From: an uncultured Oscillibacter sp.
GTDB taxonomy: Bacteria > Bacillota > Clostridia > Oscillospirales > Oscillospiraceae
Reading direction: 5' to 3'
Assembly: GCA_910587705.1 (NCBI GenBank)
Contig: CAJUMX010000018.1
Span: forward strand, 1-63,228
Length of the DNA stretch: 63,228 nt
A program made the translations under genes and the position numbers. This document shows positions 42,881-50,486 of the stretch, piece by piece. The stretch's first letter is position 1. Every line of letters begins with the position of its first letter. Under the pieces are notes generated by a model, which was given only the letters and a program-made list of their open reading frames with translations, did not search any database and had not been told where the DNA came from.

Positions 42881-43669
42881 TTACGCATAGAAATTGACGC
42901 TGTTGGGTATGCCGACGAACATGTAGCAGTAGGTGATGCCGTCGTACTGGGTTACGCCCACGCCGATGCAGTCGCATCTTGAGTCGATCATCGTCTCGAA
43001 GTGTCCGGGGGAGTTGATCCAGTTGTTGACAGCGCGCTGGGCAGCATCATCTGTGCCGGTGAACACGGTGAGGTTGTCACCGAAACCGTAGGGGTAGCCG
43101 GCGTCGGCAGCGGCTTGACCCTCCTCTGCGGCGTGATGCCAGGTGTAGCGCCGGTTGGAGCAGGCTTGGGCGGCGTTCATCAGAGCCTCGTTGACCGGAA
43201 GTTCTGACACGCCATTGGCCTTTCGGGTTTGGTTGATCAGCCGGATCATCTCCTGCCGGATCTCCTGGTTGTCTGTCAGGCCGGCGCTGTCCCCGTCAGC
43301 GGGGGTGGCCGGGGTGAGGGGGGCGGCTGGAGCGGCGGCGGCGACGGTCAGCATTACGCTCCCGCGTTCCCCGGCGCTGTTGGATGCGGTGATCTCCGCA
43401 GTCCCCGCCCCCTTTGCGACAGCCACCCAGAAGGTCAGCACCTGCTCAACCGCTACCGTGTCCGGGTCACTGGAGGAGACGGTGTAGTCGGTCCCGCTGG
43501 GGCCGATGATCAGGCCGCTTCGCTCTCCCACCTCCAGGGTACTGCCCTTGTAGCTGCTCACCCGGATGGGTTCGTCAGGCGCTTCCGCTGCCGTGGCGGG
43601 GACGGTGAACCCAGTGGTGAGGGTGGCTGCCGTCAGTGCGGCGGCGATGCGTTTTTTCATGCTGGTCAT
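42881..43669 (-). CDS. Secreted CAP-domain protein with Ig-like domain
   Basis: The 262-residue protein has a signal peptide (TTGFTVPATAAEA), a Big_2-type Ig-like domain (about 35-110), a Pro/Ala linker and a C-terminal CAP/SCP domain. CAP motifs are visible: EMIRLINQTRKANGV, YTWHHAAEEG, and NWINSPGHFETMIDSRC with GVGVTQYDGITYCYMFV. Secreted CAP proteins act on or bind the cell surface. It lies between the sortase and adhesin genes, in the same surface module. The ATG follows AGGAGG. Confidence 0.85.
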   Translation of the reverse strand: MTSMKKRIAAALTAATLTTGFTVPATAAEAPDEPIRVSSYKGSTLEVGERSGLIIGPSGTDYTVSSSDPDTVAVEQVLTFWVAVAKGAGTAEITASNSAGERGSVMLTVAAAAPAAPLTPATPADGDSAGLTDNQEIRQEMIRLINQTRKANGVSELPVNEALMNAAQACSNRRYTWHHAAEEGQAAADAGYPYGFGDNLTVFTGTDDAAQRAVNNWINSPGHFETMIDSRCDCIGVGVTQYDGITYCYMFVGIPNSVNFYA

Positions 43670-43818
43670 ACTTTTTTCCTCCTGTATTCCGTATTTTGTG
43701 GTGCTTTTGCAAGCAATACAATATCGGAATGGAGGTCAAAAGTCGAGAAGAAAATGCAATCCAAAACGGAGAAACGAGGGTGCGGAAATGAAGCAGATTA
43801 TACAATGCTTCCCACCGC

Positions 43819-44679
43819 TCAGGTTTCCACCCCCTGGACGCACCACCGCTGGTCACGCTGGTCACGGACACAGGTATAAAGCGTGATCATGTTGGTGGTA
43901 GAGGCGGCGAGGGCGCTGCGGTCTGTCTCACTCACCTTGGAGACACTGGTCACCTCATAGGTCCGGGTCCCCAGCCGTGTGGTCAGGGTGATGGTATTGC
44001 CCACCTCCAGCGTGTGAATCTCCCCGAAGTGGTTGTTCACGCCCCGATTGTGGCCAGCCAGCGCCACATTTCCATCCCAGATGGAGGTGTCCTCAAAATG
44101 ACCCGCGCCCTTCTTCAGCGAGGTGTTGTCCGTACCCTGGTAGATCTTGACGCTCAGACCGATGGCGGGGATCTTCAGCGTGCCCAAGTGTCCTCCGGAA
44201 TAATAGAGATCGTCCGTTACCGCCGTGTAGCCGCCGGAGGCACTGCCGGGGTTGGTCACTGTCACCGAGGACGAGCCGGGGACATAGACGGAGCCGCTGC
44301 CGGAATCCGTTCCCATACTGCCGCCCATAGCGGGAGGCTGGATGACACCGGCGCTGCCGTTGATAATGGCTCCGGAGGTGGGCTGATAGCCGGGGGCCAG
44401 ATTGGGGGTGAGCGGTGTGCCAGTATGCAGGGTATCCGCACTGTAGCTGCCGAAGGTGGGCGGAGCGAGAGCGGCGTTCTTGCTCACATCCTCATTCTTC
44501 ATAGCGCCGCCGCCAGGGGTATGCACCACCTCGATGGACGTGGCCTTGCCGTACTCCGGGTCGCCCGTGCCGTCAATCGTGTACTCCAGAGGTTCCGCGG
44601 CATAGGCGGTCGCCATCGTGGACGCCATCATGCACAGAGCCAGGAGGAGCATGGTCAGTTTCTTCTTCATCACATTCAC
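43819..44679 (-). CDS. Sortase, class-D-like, secreted
   Basis: The 286-residue protein has a signal peptide, a 120-residue Gly/Ser/Pro-rich linker and a C-terminal sortase fold with catalytic His210 (VALAGHNRG), Cys270 (ITLYTC) and Arg278 (QRWC). The LxTC site and lone C-terminal domain point to class D. It has no second membrane segment. The gene is next to an LPxTG-type adhesin (LPRTGY) and a type I membrane protein, which are likely substrates. GTG at 44679 is the first start; GTG at 44673 and ATG at 44670 are alternatives. Confidence 0.85.
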   Translation of the reverse strand: MNVMKKKLTMLLLALCMMASTMATAYAAEPLEYTIDGTGDPEYGKATSIEVVHTPGGGAMKNEDVSKNAALAPPTFGSYSADTLHTGTPLTPNLAPGYQPTSGAIINGSAGVIQPPAMGGSMGTDSGSGSVYVPGSSSVTVTNPGSASGGYTAVTDDLYYSGGHLGTLKIPAIGLSVKIYQGTDNTSLKKGAGHFEDTSIWDGNVALAGHNRGVNNHFGEIHTLEVGNTITLTTRLGTRTYEVTSVSKVSETDRSALAASTTNMITLYTCVRDQRDQRWCVQGVET

Positions 44680-44706
44680 CAGTCCTTTCTGATTGCAGGT
44701 TTGGAA

Positions 44707-45636
44707 TTACGCATCCTCATCGCCGCCCTCGGCCAGCTCACTGCGCCGCTTGAGGAACAGCGCGATCCCGATGCCGCCGCCAGCCGCGGCGATGAGGCCC
44801 AGGGGTACCAGCAGGAGCGGCCAGTTAAAGCTGGCGGCGGGGGCCGGTTCCATGGTGTCCGGCCCATTGTCCACAGGCTCCAGAGGCTGGAGGGGAGTTC
44901 CCTCGAAAATTGCCACATACCGGGTCTTGTTCAGTGCGATCCTGCTGACTGTACCAGTGTAGTCGGCGGTGACGGTATAGCCTTTGACGTAGCTGCTGGT
45001 GGCGCTGCCGGTGTAAGTGGCCACGGCGGTGTAGCGGTCGCCAAGGGCATAGCCGTCCAGGCTGCCGGTGTTGTCTGTCTGCCAGCTGACGTCCTGGAGG
45101 GTCAGAGTACGTCCGCCGTCCTGAATGGTCTTGGGGATATACTGAGTATCCTGTCCCGCCAGATTGGGATAGGTTCGGGTGGCGGAGACCTGCCTGGTGG
45201 AGCTGCCGTAACCGGCCACCTCAACCTGCACCGTATCCAGCCGCAGAGTCAGTGTCCCGGCGAGTCCGTCGTCGGTGACGAACGCCTTCTCCTGGGGCAG
45301 CAGGGCCAGCACAGAGGCCATGTCCTTATTTTTACTGTCCAGCGTCACCGTCTCGGTGTGCTGGCGGCTCTCATGCTCCGGAAGTTCCTGCTTAAGCAGA
45401 TCCACCAGGGTGTAGTGGTATCCGTCCTGCTCGAAGTCCGAGCGGGGGATGCCGGTGGGATCATCCTCCGGAGACAGGTCATAGAATTTGCGGATCTCGG
45501 CCCCATCCTCACTCTGGGTGACGGAGGTGGGGTAGCAGACCTGGGTGGGATCGGCCCACTCCGCCGCGTGAGCGGCGGGAGCAAGGGCCACGGTCAGCGC
45601 CAATGCCAGGGCGCAGACTGCGGTCAGTTTCTTCAT
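44707..45636 (-). CDS. Membrane-anchored surface protein, 309 aa
   Basis: The protein has a signal peptide (ending AAHAAE), a beta-rich extracellular part (RTLTLQDVSWQTDNTGSLDG, SSYVKGYTVTADYTGTVSRI) and one C-terminal membrane segment (NWPLLLVPLGLIAAAGGGIG) followed by a short charged tail. No catalytic motif is seen. It is translated just before the sortase and may position it or the adhesin. The open frame extends upstream, but the ATG at 45636 after GAGGAGG is the convincing start. Confidence 0.75.
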   Translation of the reverse strand: MKKLTAVCALALALTVALAPAAHAAEWADPTQVCYPTSVTQSEDGAEIRKFYDLSPEDDPTGIPRSDFEQDGYHYTLVDLLKQELPEHESRQHTETVTLDSKNKDMASVLALLPQEKAFVTDDGLAGTLTLRLDTVQVEVAGYGSSTRQVSATRTYPNLAGQDTQYIPKTIQDGGRTLTLQDVSWQTDNTGSLDGYALGDRYTAVATYTGSATSSYVKGYTVTADYTGTVSRIALNKTRYVAIFEGTPLQPLEPVDNGPDTMEPAPAASFNWPLLLVPLGLIAAAGGGIGIALFLKRRSELAEGGDEDA

Positions 45637-45650
45637 AGTCGTTTCCTCCT

Positions 45651-46025
45651 CTACATTTTCATTTCCGGGGTGGGCGGGGCCTCCTGGCTCTGGCCCTCCT
45701 GCTGGCGATGGGGGACCTGAGTCAGCGCCTGCTGGTAGGCGTCCAGCACCGCCTGGTGGAACTGCTGGCGGAACTCCTTCGTACAGGGAAAACAGATATC
45801 CTTGTAGCCGTCCCTGCCCTTGTAGCTGGGCATGGAGACAAAGGGGCCGTTGGTGCTGTCCATCACCTTGACGCCCCGGATGGCGAAGCATCCGTTCAGG
45901 TTGACGGAGGCGTCCGCCAGGACAGTGCCGTTGGTACGCAGAGCGTGGATCTTCACGTCCACCCGCATGGGGAGGGCCTCTTGCTGGGGAGCGGGAGGCG
46001 GAGTAGTGGCCTGTTTCATTGTCAT
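45651..46025 (-). CDS. spoVG: SpoVG-family protein
   Basis: The 124-residue protein has the SpoVG core: VDVKIHALRTNGTVLADASV, CFAIRGVKVMDSTNGPFVSM, and PSYKGRDGYKDICFPCTKEF. SpoVG proteins bind RNA or DNA and act as post-transcriptional regulators. The N-terminal Gln/Pro extension and the end PPTPEMKM are unusual; the end is a weak match to the shared tail. The ATG follows GGAGGAG. ICE copies of SpoVG are common in Clostridia. Confidence 0.9.
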   Translation of the reverse strand: MTMKQATTPPPAPQQEALPMRVDVKIHALRTNGTVLADASVNLNGCFAIRGVKVMDSTNGPFVSMPSYKGRDGYKDICFPCTKEFRQQFHQAVLDAYQQALTQVPHRQQEGQSQEAPPTPEMKM

Positions 46026-46060
46026 GTTCTCCTCCTGTAAAAATTTTTGATAAAATGGGA

Positions 46061-46414
46061 TTATGCCATGGTCATGCCGCCTGTGGCAGGGTGGTTCTCC
46101 GGTTCGGGGCCATATTCCCGCAGACTCCACATGGCGTGCCTGAACGCCTCACTGCAATCTACATTCAGCTCCTGCATCCACTGTTCCCGCATAGCTTTCA
46201 GGGGATCGTCAAAGCGCAGAAGATGTTCCAGCAGGTCATCCGGATACGCTTTCGCATTCAGGGTCAACTCCTCGAAGCAGGTGCGGGCGGCGTCGATCTC
46301 ACTGGCCTTGGCGAAGATGGAGCGGGCGGGACGCTGCAACATGGTGCTTTCATAGGCCATCCAAGCCGTCTCCACCTTTTTTGCGAGATATGTGTGAATC
46401 TCAATCCTCGTCAC
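46061..46414 (-). CDS. Conserved ICE protein, 117 aa, GGM tail
   Basis: A small, helical protein (AWMAYESTMLQRPARSIFAK, YPDDLLEHLLRFDDPLKAM, NVDCSEAFRHAMWSLREYG) with the tail NHPATGGMTMA. I recognise it as a recurrent ICE neighbour of DUF3849 proteins but cannot name it with certainty. The tail codons GGC GGC ATG ACC ATG contain no ribosome site, and the next start is 36 bases away. The gene starts with GTG at 46414, after GGGGGG. Confidence 0.65.
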   Translation of the reverse strand: MTRIEIHTYLAKKVETAWMAYESTMLQRPARSIFAKASEIDAARTCFEELTLNAKAYPDDLLEHLLRFDDPLKAMREQWMQELNVDCSEAFRHAMWSLREYGPEPENHPATGGMTMA

Positions 46415-46425
46415 AGATATCCCCC

Positions 46426-47175
46426 CTAACTCATGCCGCCCATAGTAGGGCCGCTCTGCTCCTGCTGAGGGCCGCGAAGCTCCTCCAGCTTCTCCCGCGC
46501 CCAGTCCGGCAGGTACTGCTCATCCAGAACGCCGGAAAAGTCGGAGCGGTTCCAGCGGGTCTTTTCCCCGTCGCCCAAGCAGGTGGCGTAGACCGCCTGA
46601 CCTCTGGCGTGGGGAGAACAGCCAAAGCCGCCTTCCGCCAGCCAGAGCTGATTGCGGGGGTCCCAGCAGCTCTCCCGGAGCGTATCGGGACGCATCACCA
46701 GCACCTTGCCCTTGTAGTCCTGCTCCAGCGGGTTACCGGCGCAGTGCTCCAGGCCGAACAGTCCCAGCGCCTGGTATGCGTTCCTGGCCTGTCCGATGAA
46801 CGACTCCAGCAGTGCCGCGGCGGTATCCACCGCATAGTAGCGGTTATACTTGCCGTCCGGGGGAACGAAGGTTTTCCTGCCCCACTGGTAGGTCTCATCG
46901 CTGACCAGATGCTTGCAGACCGACTTGTGGAACTCTTGCAGGGAGTTGGCGAGAACGAAGTTCACCCGCTTGAAGCCGAACCGCTCCAGCACAGACTGGG
47001 CGCAGCCCTCGGTCAGCAACTCGTTCGTCTCATTGAAATGATCCCGGACAGCCTGCTCAATGGCTCTGGCGCACTCCACATTCACCCGAAAGCTGTCCTC
47101 GTGCATCTGCGTTTGTTTAAGGTCTCGGGCGTCGGTGCGGGAGTAGGGATACAGATAGGGAAAATCAGCCGCCAT
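46426..47175 (-). CDS. DUF3849-like protein, GGM tail
   Basis: The 249-residue protein begins PYLYPYSRTDARDLKQTQMH and has ERFGFKRVNFVLANSLQEFH and ESFIGQARNAYQALGLFGLE, matching DUF3849. The second half carries YKGKVLVMRPDTLRESCWDP and GFGCSPHARGQAVYATCLGD, a region often paired with DUF3849. It ends GPTMGGMS, with Gly codons GGC GGC. The ATG at 47175 overlaps the end of the previous gene, whose codons hold GGAGG. DUF3849 proteins belong to the polyvalent ICE proteins suspected to act in the recipient. Confidence 0.75.
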   Translation of the reverse strand: MAADFPYLYPYSRTDARDLKQTQMHEDSFRVNVECARAIEQAVRDHFNETNELLTEGCAQSVLERFGFKRVNFVLANSLQEFHKSVCKHLVSDETYQWGRKTFVPPDGKYNRYYAVDTAAALLESFIGQARNAYQALGLFGLEHCAGNPLEQDYKGKVLVMRPDTLRESCWDPRNQLWLAEGGFGCSPHARGQAVYATCLGDGEKTRWNRSDFSGVLDEQYLPDWAREKLEELRGPQQEQSGPTMGGMS

Positions 47176-47671
47176 AGACAGTATCCTCCGCGATCAGGTG
47201 CTCCTCCAGCCTGCTCAGGCACGTGCCCACCGCCATGAACGTCTCCAGCAGATCCGCCGGAAGGTCCCGCAGGTCATAGCGGTGTTCCGCCGCCAGGACT
47301 GTGATAGTGTGGGCCTCTTCGTCGACCTCCGCGCACAGCTTGGCCCCATCGGGGATGCCGGCGGCCTCCCGCAGATACTCGTTCACCTGAACGATTTCCT
47401 CCTCGAAGTCATTGTAGGGGCAGCTGTCCTTATCACAGTCCTCACAGGGGCCGCAGACCTCCGACAGGTGGTGGAGCAGCTGCGCCGACATGCTCGTGAG
47501 CTGATGCACGACGGACAGCAGCTCCGGGGCGGTCATCCGCCCTTTCAGCACCACCACAGCGTCCTTCAGGGTGTGGTACTCCACAGCGCCTCCAGCCTCA
47601 AACCCGGCCAGCCGCATGGCGGTCACTGGGAGCAGGAGGCCCTTGGGGGTGATCTCTTTGATGAATTTCAT
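47165..47671 (-). CDS. AbrB-like N-terminal protein with Cys cluster, 168 aa
   Basis: Residues 1-50 (FIKEITPKGLLLPVTAMRLA, GGAVEYHTLKDAVVVLK) look like a SpoVT/AbrB-type swapped hairpin. The centre has CGPCEDCDKDSCPY, a four-Cys cluster that may hold zinc or iron. The C-terminal part is alpha/beta (CAEVDEEAHTITVLAAEHRY). The start is the ATG at 47671 after GGAGG. It may be a DNA-binding regulator that senses metal or redox state; this is inference. Confidence 0.6.
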   Translation of the reverse strand: MKFIKEITPKGLLLPVTAMRLAGFEAGGAVEYHTLKDAVVVLKGRMTAPELLSVVHQLTSMSAQLLHHLSEVCGPCEDCDKDSCPYNDFEEEIVQVNEYLREAAGIPDGAKLCAEVDEEAHTITVLAAEHRYDLRDLPADLLETFMAVGTCLSRLEEHLIAEDTVYGG

Positions 47672-47693
47672 GTGATATTCCTCCAATTTCTGA

Positions 47694-48575
47694 TTAAATT
47701 TCCTGTCCGAAATCAAACAGGTTCAGCTGTGTGGCGGCACGCTGCCGCTCGGTCATGTCGTAGTTGGCGATGAACACCTCGGCAAACTGGCAGTTGGGGT
47801 CGTAACGCTGCTTGATGTTGTTCAGCCGGGTCACCGCCTCGATCTGGATGCCGGGAGCATCGTACAGCTCCCGGACAAAGGCGTCGTCATTGTAGGAGAG
47901 CAGGAACTTCCCCTCGATGGACAGGAGCGCGTCCCGCAGGCGGATGTGATCTTTCTCTGTGAATCCTCCCTCCCCGATGTTCTGGTAGTACCCCTCGGTG
48001 GCGTGGTAGGGGGGATCGCAGTAAAAGAGGCTCACCGGGCGGTCATACTGCCGGATGAGCTTCTCAAAGTCCTTGTTCTCCACCACCACATCCTTCAGAC
48101 GCCGGTGGGCCTGCTCGATGAGCGGGAAGTTAGCCCTCATATCGTGGGGCTGGCTGCCGTAGCTGGTGAGGGCCGAGGCGTAGCTGTAGCGGATGATCTG
48201 ATAGAACCAGGACGCTCTTTGCACATCGCTGGCGGGGCTGCGCCCCAGGGCGTCCTCTCTTTGCCCTTCGGGCAAATTCACCTTATCCCGCGCCAGCGCC
48301 TGTTTGATCAGTTCGAAGTCCTCACGGGAATTGAGGACATACCGCAGGGAGTCGATCAGCTCCTCATGCCGGTCCCGGACGCAGCGGTACAGGTTGGCGA
48401 GGAGGCTGTTGAAGTCGTTGTAGACCTCGAAATCCCTGCCGGGCGGCTTGTGGAACAGCACCCAGCCCCCTCCGCCAAATACCTCAATGTACCGCTCATA
48501 GGACAGTGGAAACCGCTGAACGATTTCCTCCCGCAGCGCCTTTTTGCCCCCCACCCAGCTCATGAAGCTGTTCAA
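47694..48575 (-). CDS. dam: DNA adenine methyltransferase (D12 class)
   Basis: The 293-residue protein has SWVGGKKALREEIVQRFP near the start, the SAM-binding region YIEVFGGGGWVLFHKP (residues 29-44), and the catalytic DPPY (187-190, in SLFYCDPPYHATEGYY). Length and order match D12-class N6-adenine methyltransferases such as Dam. It probably protects the ICE from GATC-type restriction, together with the C5 enzyme. It starts with TTG at 48575, overlapping the stop of the upstream gene (TTGA), with GGAGG in that gene's last codons. Confidence 0.93.
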   Translation of the reverse strand: MNSFMSWVGGKKALREEIVQRFPLSYERYIEVFGGGGWVLFHKPPGRDFEVYNDFNSLLANLYRCVRDRHEELIDSLRYVLNSREDFELIKQALARDKVNLPEGQREDALGRSPASDVQRASWFYQIIRYSYASALTSYGSQPHDMRANFPLIEQAHRRLKDVVVENKDFEKLIRQYDRPVSLFYCDPPYHATEGYYQNIGEGGFTEKDHIRLRDALLSIEGKFLLSYNDDAFVRELYDAPGIQIEAVTRLNNIKQRYDPNCQFAEVFIANYDMTERQRAATQLNLFDFGQEI

Positions 48576-48898
48576 GGGCTGTCACCTCCCGGGATGCGGA
48601 GCTGGGCGGTATCGAACTTCTCCAGCGACTGGTTCAGGCCCCGGATAGCGGCGGCGATGCCGCTGATCCGGTGGGTCATGTGGGCGATGGTGGCGCGCAC
48701 CTCCTGCTCCGCGGCGGCATAAAAGTAGCCGCTGGAGCTGCTGGCGATGGGGACGCCCCTGCGCCGGAGCCGGTTGACCGCGTCCCGCAGTTCCTTGCCA
48801 CGGACGGAGAAGGTCCGCTCCAGTTCCCGGCTGGTAGCGGCGCTGCCCTCGCCCAGATGGTACTGCCGCAGATATTCAGCCAGCTGTTTATCCTCCAT
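48572..48898 (-). CDS. Winged helix-like regulator, 108 aa
   Basis: The protein begins MEDKQLAEYLRQYHLGEGSA, then SRELERTFSVRGKELRDAVN and RLRRRGVPIASSSSGYFYA, a winged helix with its wing. The C-terminal half is a helix of coiled-coil type. The ATG at 48898 follows AAAGGAGG. An in-frame GTG at 49042 would extend it through the hairpin leader, but that reading has no support. It is the first gene after a leader and hairpin and may regulate the Dam segment. Confidence 0.7.
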   Translation of the reverse strand: MEDKQLAEYLRQYHLGEGSAATSRELERTFSVRGKELRDAVNRLRRRGVPIASSSSGYFYAAAEQEVRATIAHMTHRISGIAAAIRGLNQSLEKFDTAQLRIPGGDSP

Positions 48899-48912
48899 GA
48901 TTCCTCCTTTCC

Positions 48913-48982
48913 GGGGCCGTTTTCCCGAAAAAGAGCATAAAAAAAGAAGGGGCCATTTGTCCCTTTCGGAGAAAACGGCCCC
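48913..48982 (-). promoter_or_regulatory. Attenuator-like nested hairpin before the wHTH-Dam segment
   Basis: Outer arms GGGGCCGTTTTC (48913-48924) and GAAAACGGCCCC (48971-48982) pair perfectly and extend by six more bases after a bulge. Inside them, on the minus strand, AAGGG...CCCTT followed by TTCTTTTTTT makes a terminator-like hairpin. The structure ends just before the ribosome site at 48898, and a short leader frame precedes it. Confidence 0.55.
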
Positions 48983-48996
48983 TTGATGCTGATTTG

Positions 48997-49032
48997 TTAT
49001 TGAATGAACTGTCTGGCATGGGCTGTGCCCAT
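48997..49032 (-). CDS. Possible 11-aa leader peptide
   Basis: AAAGGAG lies before ATG at 49032; the frame reads MGTAHARQFIQ and stops at 48997, 15 bases before the nested hairpin. Size and position fit a leader peptide whose translation could decide between alternative hairpins. It could also be chance. Confidence 0.35.
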   Translation of the reverse strand: MGTAHARQFIQ

Positions 49033-49064
49033 GGAACACCACTCCTTTCCTCTGCCAGTCTTTT

Positions 49065-50486
49065 TCACTGTATGGTCATGCCCTGCTCAGGCCGGGACAT
49101 GGCCTCATTCCTGTGGACGTACAGTCCGGTGCTGCCGGATGTGTAGATGCTCTCGAACTCGTGGGTCAGGGCGGCGTAGGCGGTGAAGTCGACGCAGAGG
49201 TCGATCACCTTTTTGTCCAGGCCCTTCTCCAGCAGTTCTTTCTCTGCCTTCTCCCGGAAACTGCCGATCTCCACAAACTCATAGCTGTCCAGGCGGCCGG
49301 CGATCTCCACCGCCTCCTCCAGACTGGCACAGTCCTCCGATTCCATCGCCGCCTGGAGCTGCCGGAGGTCGCATTCGCCGCGCCCGGCAAGTGCCTCCGC
49401 GATGGCGGCTCTGGCTGCGGCAGCATCCTCCGGGGTGGCCTGGCTGGACATCTTCTCCAGCATAGGGACGGCTTTCAGCACATCCTGCTGGGCCGGGGCG
49501 GTAAGATCACGGACAAAGTCCTTGCCGTTGCGCTTTAGATAGCCGGTTTTACTGCCGGCCTCCATGTATCCGGACCTCTCCAGCAGATCTTCCGCATAGG
49601 CGTCCAGATCAATATTGCCGGACCGGATCAGTTCTTCCGGCACACCACAGGAGCGGAGGTTGTTTGCAGCAAACTCCTTTATGCCGCTGCTTGGTACCCA
49701 CTCATAGCAACGGAGGTTTTGTGAGATGTCCAGGGCAAATTTCAGAGTACGGCAGTCTTCATACTCCAAAGCGGCGGCAAACTTGTCCAGCCAGTGCGCT
49801 TCACCCTGGCCCTGTTCAGCCAGAACATAGCCGAGATAATCCCCATCCCAAACCAGATCGGTAATGCTGGAATACTGCTTCGTAAGGTCTCCGGCCTCGG
49901 GGAGAATGCACCGTGCTTCCAGCAGAGTGCAGTCCTCCAGAGACTTGACCCGCAGCTCGTCCAGCGCCAGCACGACCTCGTCCGCGTCCTCCACCATTTT
50001 GCCGTCATATCCCGGCAGCCGGAGCCACACGCCCTCGGGGACCGCGGGGGAGGCCAGCTTCAGCTTGACGCTCCAATCGCTGTCCTCCGGCAAAAACGCA
50101 TTTTTTTCGGAGTAAGCTGGTTCCGCTGCCCTTTTCGGATATTCCACATAATAGCCTCCGATGAACAGTCCGGGGTGCTCATCCTCAAACTTCTGCCCGA
50201 TGTGACCAAAATCCACATAGGGCAGGACGTCCTCCGGCAGGTTGGCCGCTCCTTTCTGGCTGTACTTGCCCAAATCCTCATAGCTCCCAGCTGGATGGAG
50301 CGTACAGTCGGGCAGGTGCAAAATACTGTTGATGGCGTCAGCCGCCTTTTCGGGCGGATACCCCATCGAGACGGCGGCGAGGGCATAACTCTCCCGGACG
50401 CTCAACGTCTCCAGCCGCTCCTTCAGCCACTCCTGTTCCTGGGGCGTACCGGGCAGTTCCAGGAATTCTTTGAAATCATCCATCAT
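49065..50486 (-). CDS. ArdA-like antirestriction protein, 473 aa, tailed
   Basis: Three ArdA-like units can be seen. The first is DAINSILHLPDCTLHPAGSY with LPYVDFGHIGQKF. The second is KFAAALEYEDCRTLKFALDI with YEWVPSSGIKEFAANNLRSC. The third is QLQAAMESEDCASLEEAVEI with LDSYEFVEIGSFREKAEKEL. ArdA proteins mimic DNA and inhibit type I restriction enzymes; the high acidity fits. It ends RPEQGMTIQ, with no downstream start. The ATG at 50486 overlaps the stop of the previous gene by one base (TGATG) and uses GGAG in that gene's tail codons. Confidence 0.7.
   Translation of the reverse strand: MMDDFKEFLELPGTPQEQEWLKERLETLSVRESYALAAVSMGYPPEKAADAINSILHLPDCTLHPAGSYEDLGKYSQKGAANLPEDVLPYVDFGHIGQKFEDEHPGLFIGGYYVEYPKRAAEPAYSEKNAFLPEDSDWSVKLKLASPAVPEGVWLRLPGYDGKMVEDADEVVLALDELRVKSLEDCTLLEARCILPEAGDLTKQYSSITDLVWDGDYLGYVLAEQGQGEAHWLDKFAAALEYEDCRTLKFALDISQNLRCYEWVPSSGIKEFAANNLRSCGVPEELIRSGNIDLDAYAEDLLERSGYMEAGSKTGYLKRNGKDFVRDLTAPAQQDVLKAVPMLEKMSSQATPEDAAAARAAIAEALAGRGECDLRQLQAAMESEDCASLEEAVEIAGRLDSYEFVEIGSFREKAEKELLEKGLDKKVIDLCVDFTAYAALTHEFESIYTSGSTGLYVHRNEAMSRPEQGMTIQ

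Noticed and set aside
36770..42982. A 2,070-codon open frame on the plus strand opposite the adhesin gene
   Set aside because: It is a mirror of the GC-rich, repetitive minus-strand gene, has no ribosome site, no recognisable domain and no signal peptide. The minus-strand product has a signal peptide, a thioester domain and Cna-B-like repeats.
48899..49042. In-frame N-terminal extension of the winged helix gene starting at GTG 49042
   Set aside because: It would translate through the nested hairpin and the gene's own AAAGGAGG site; the ATG at 48898 is much better placed.
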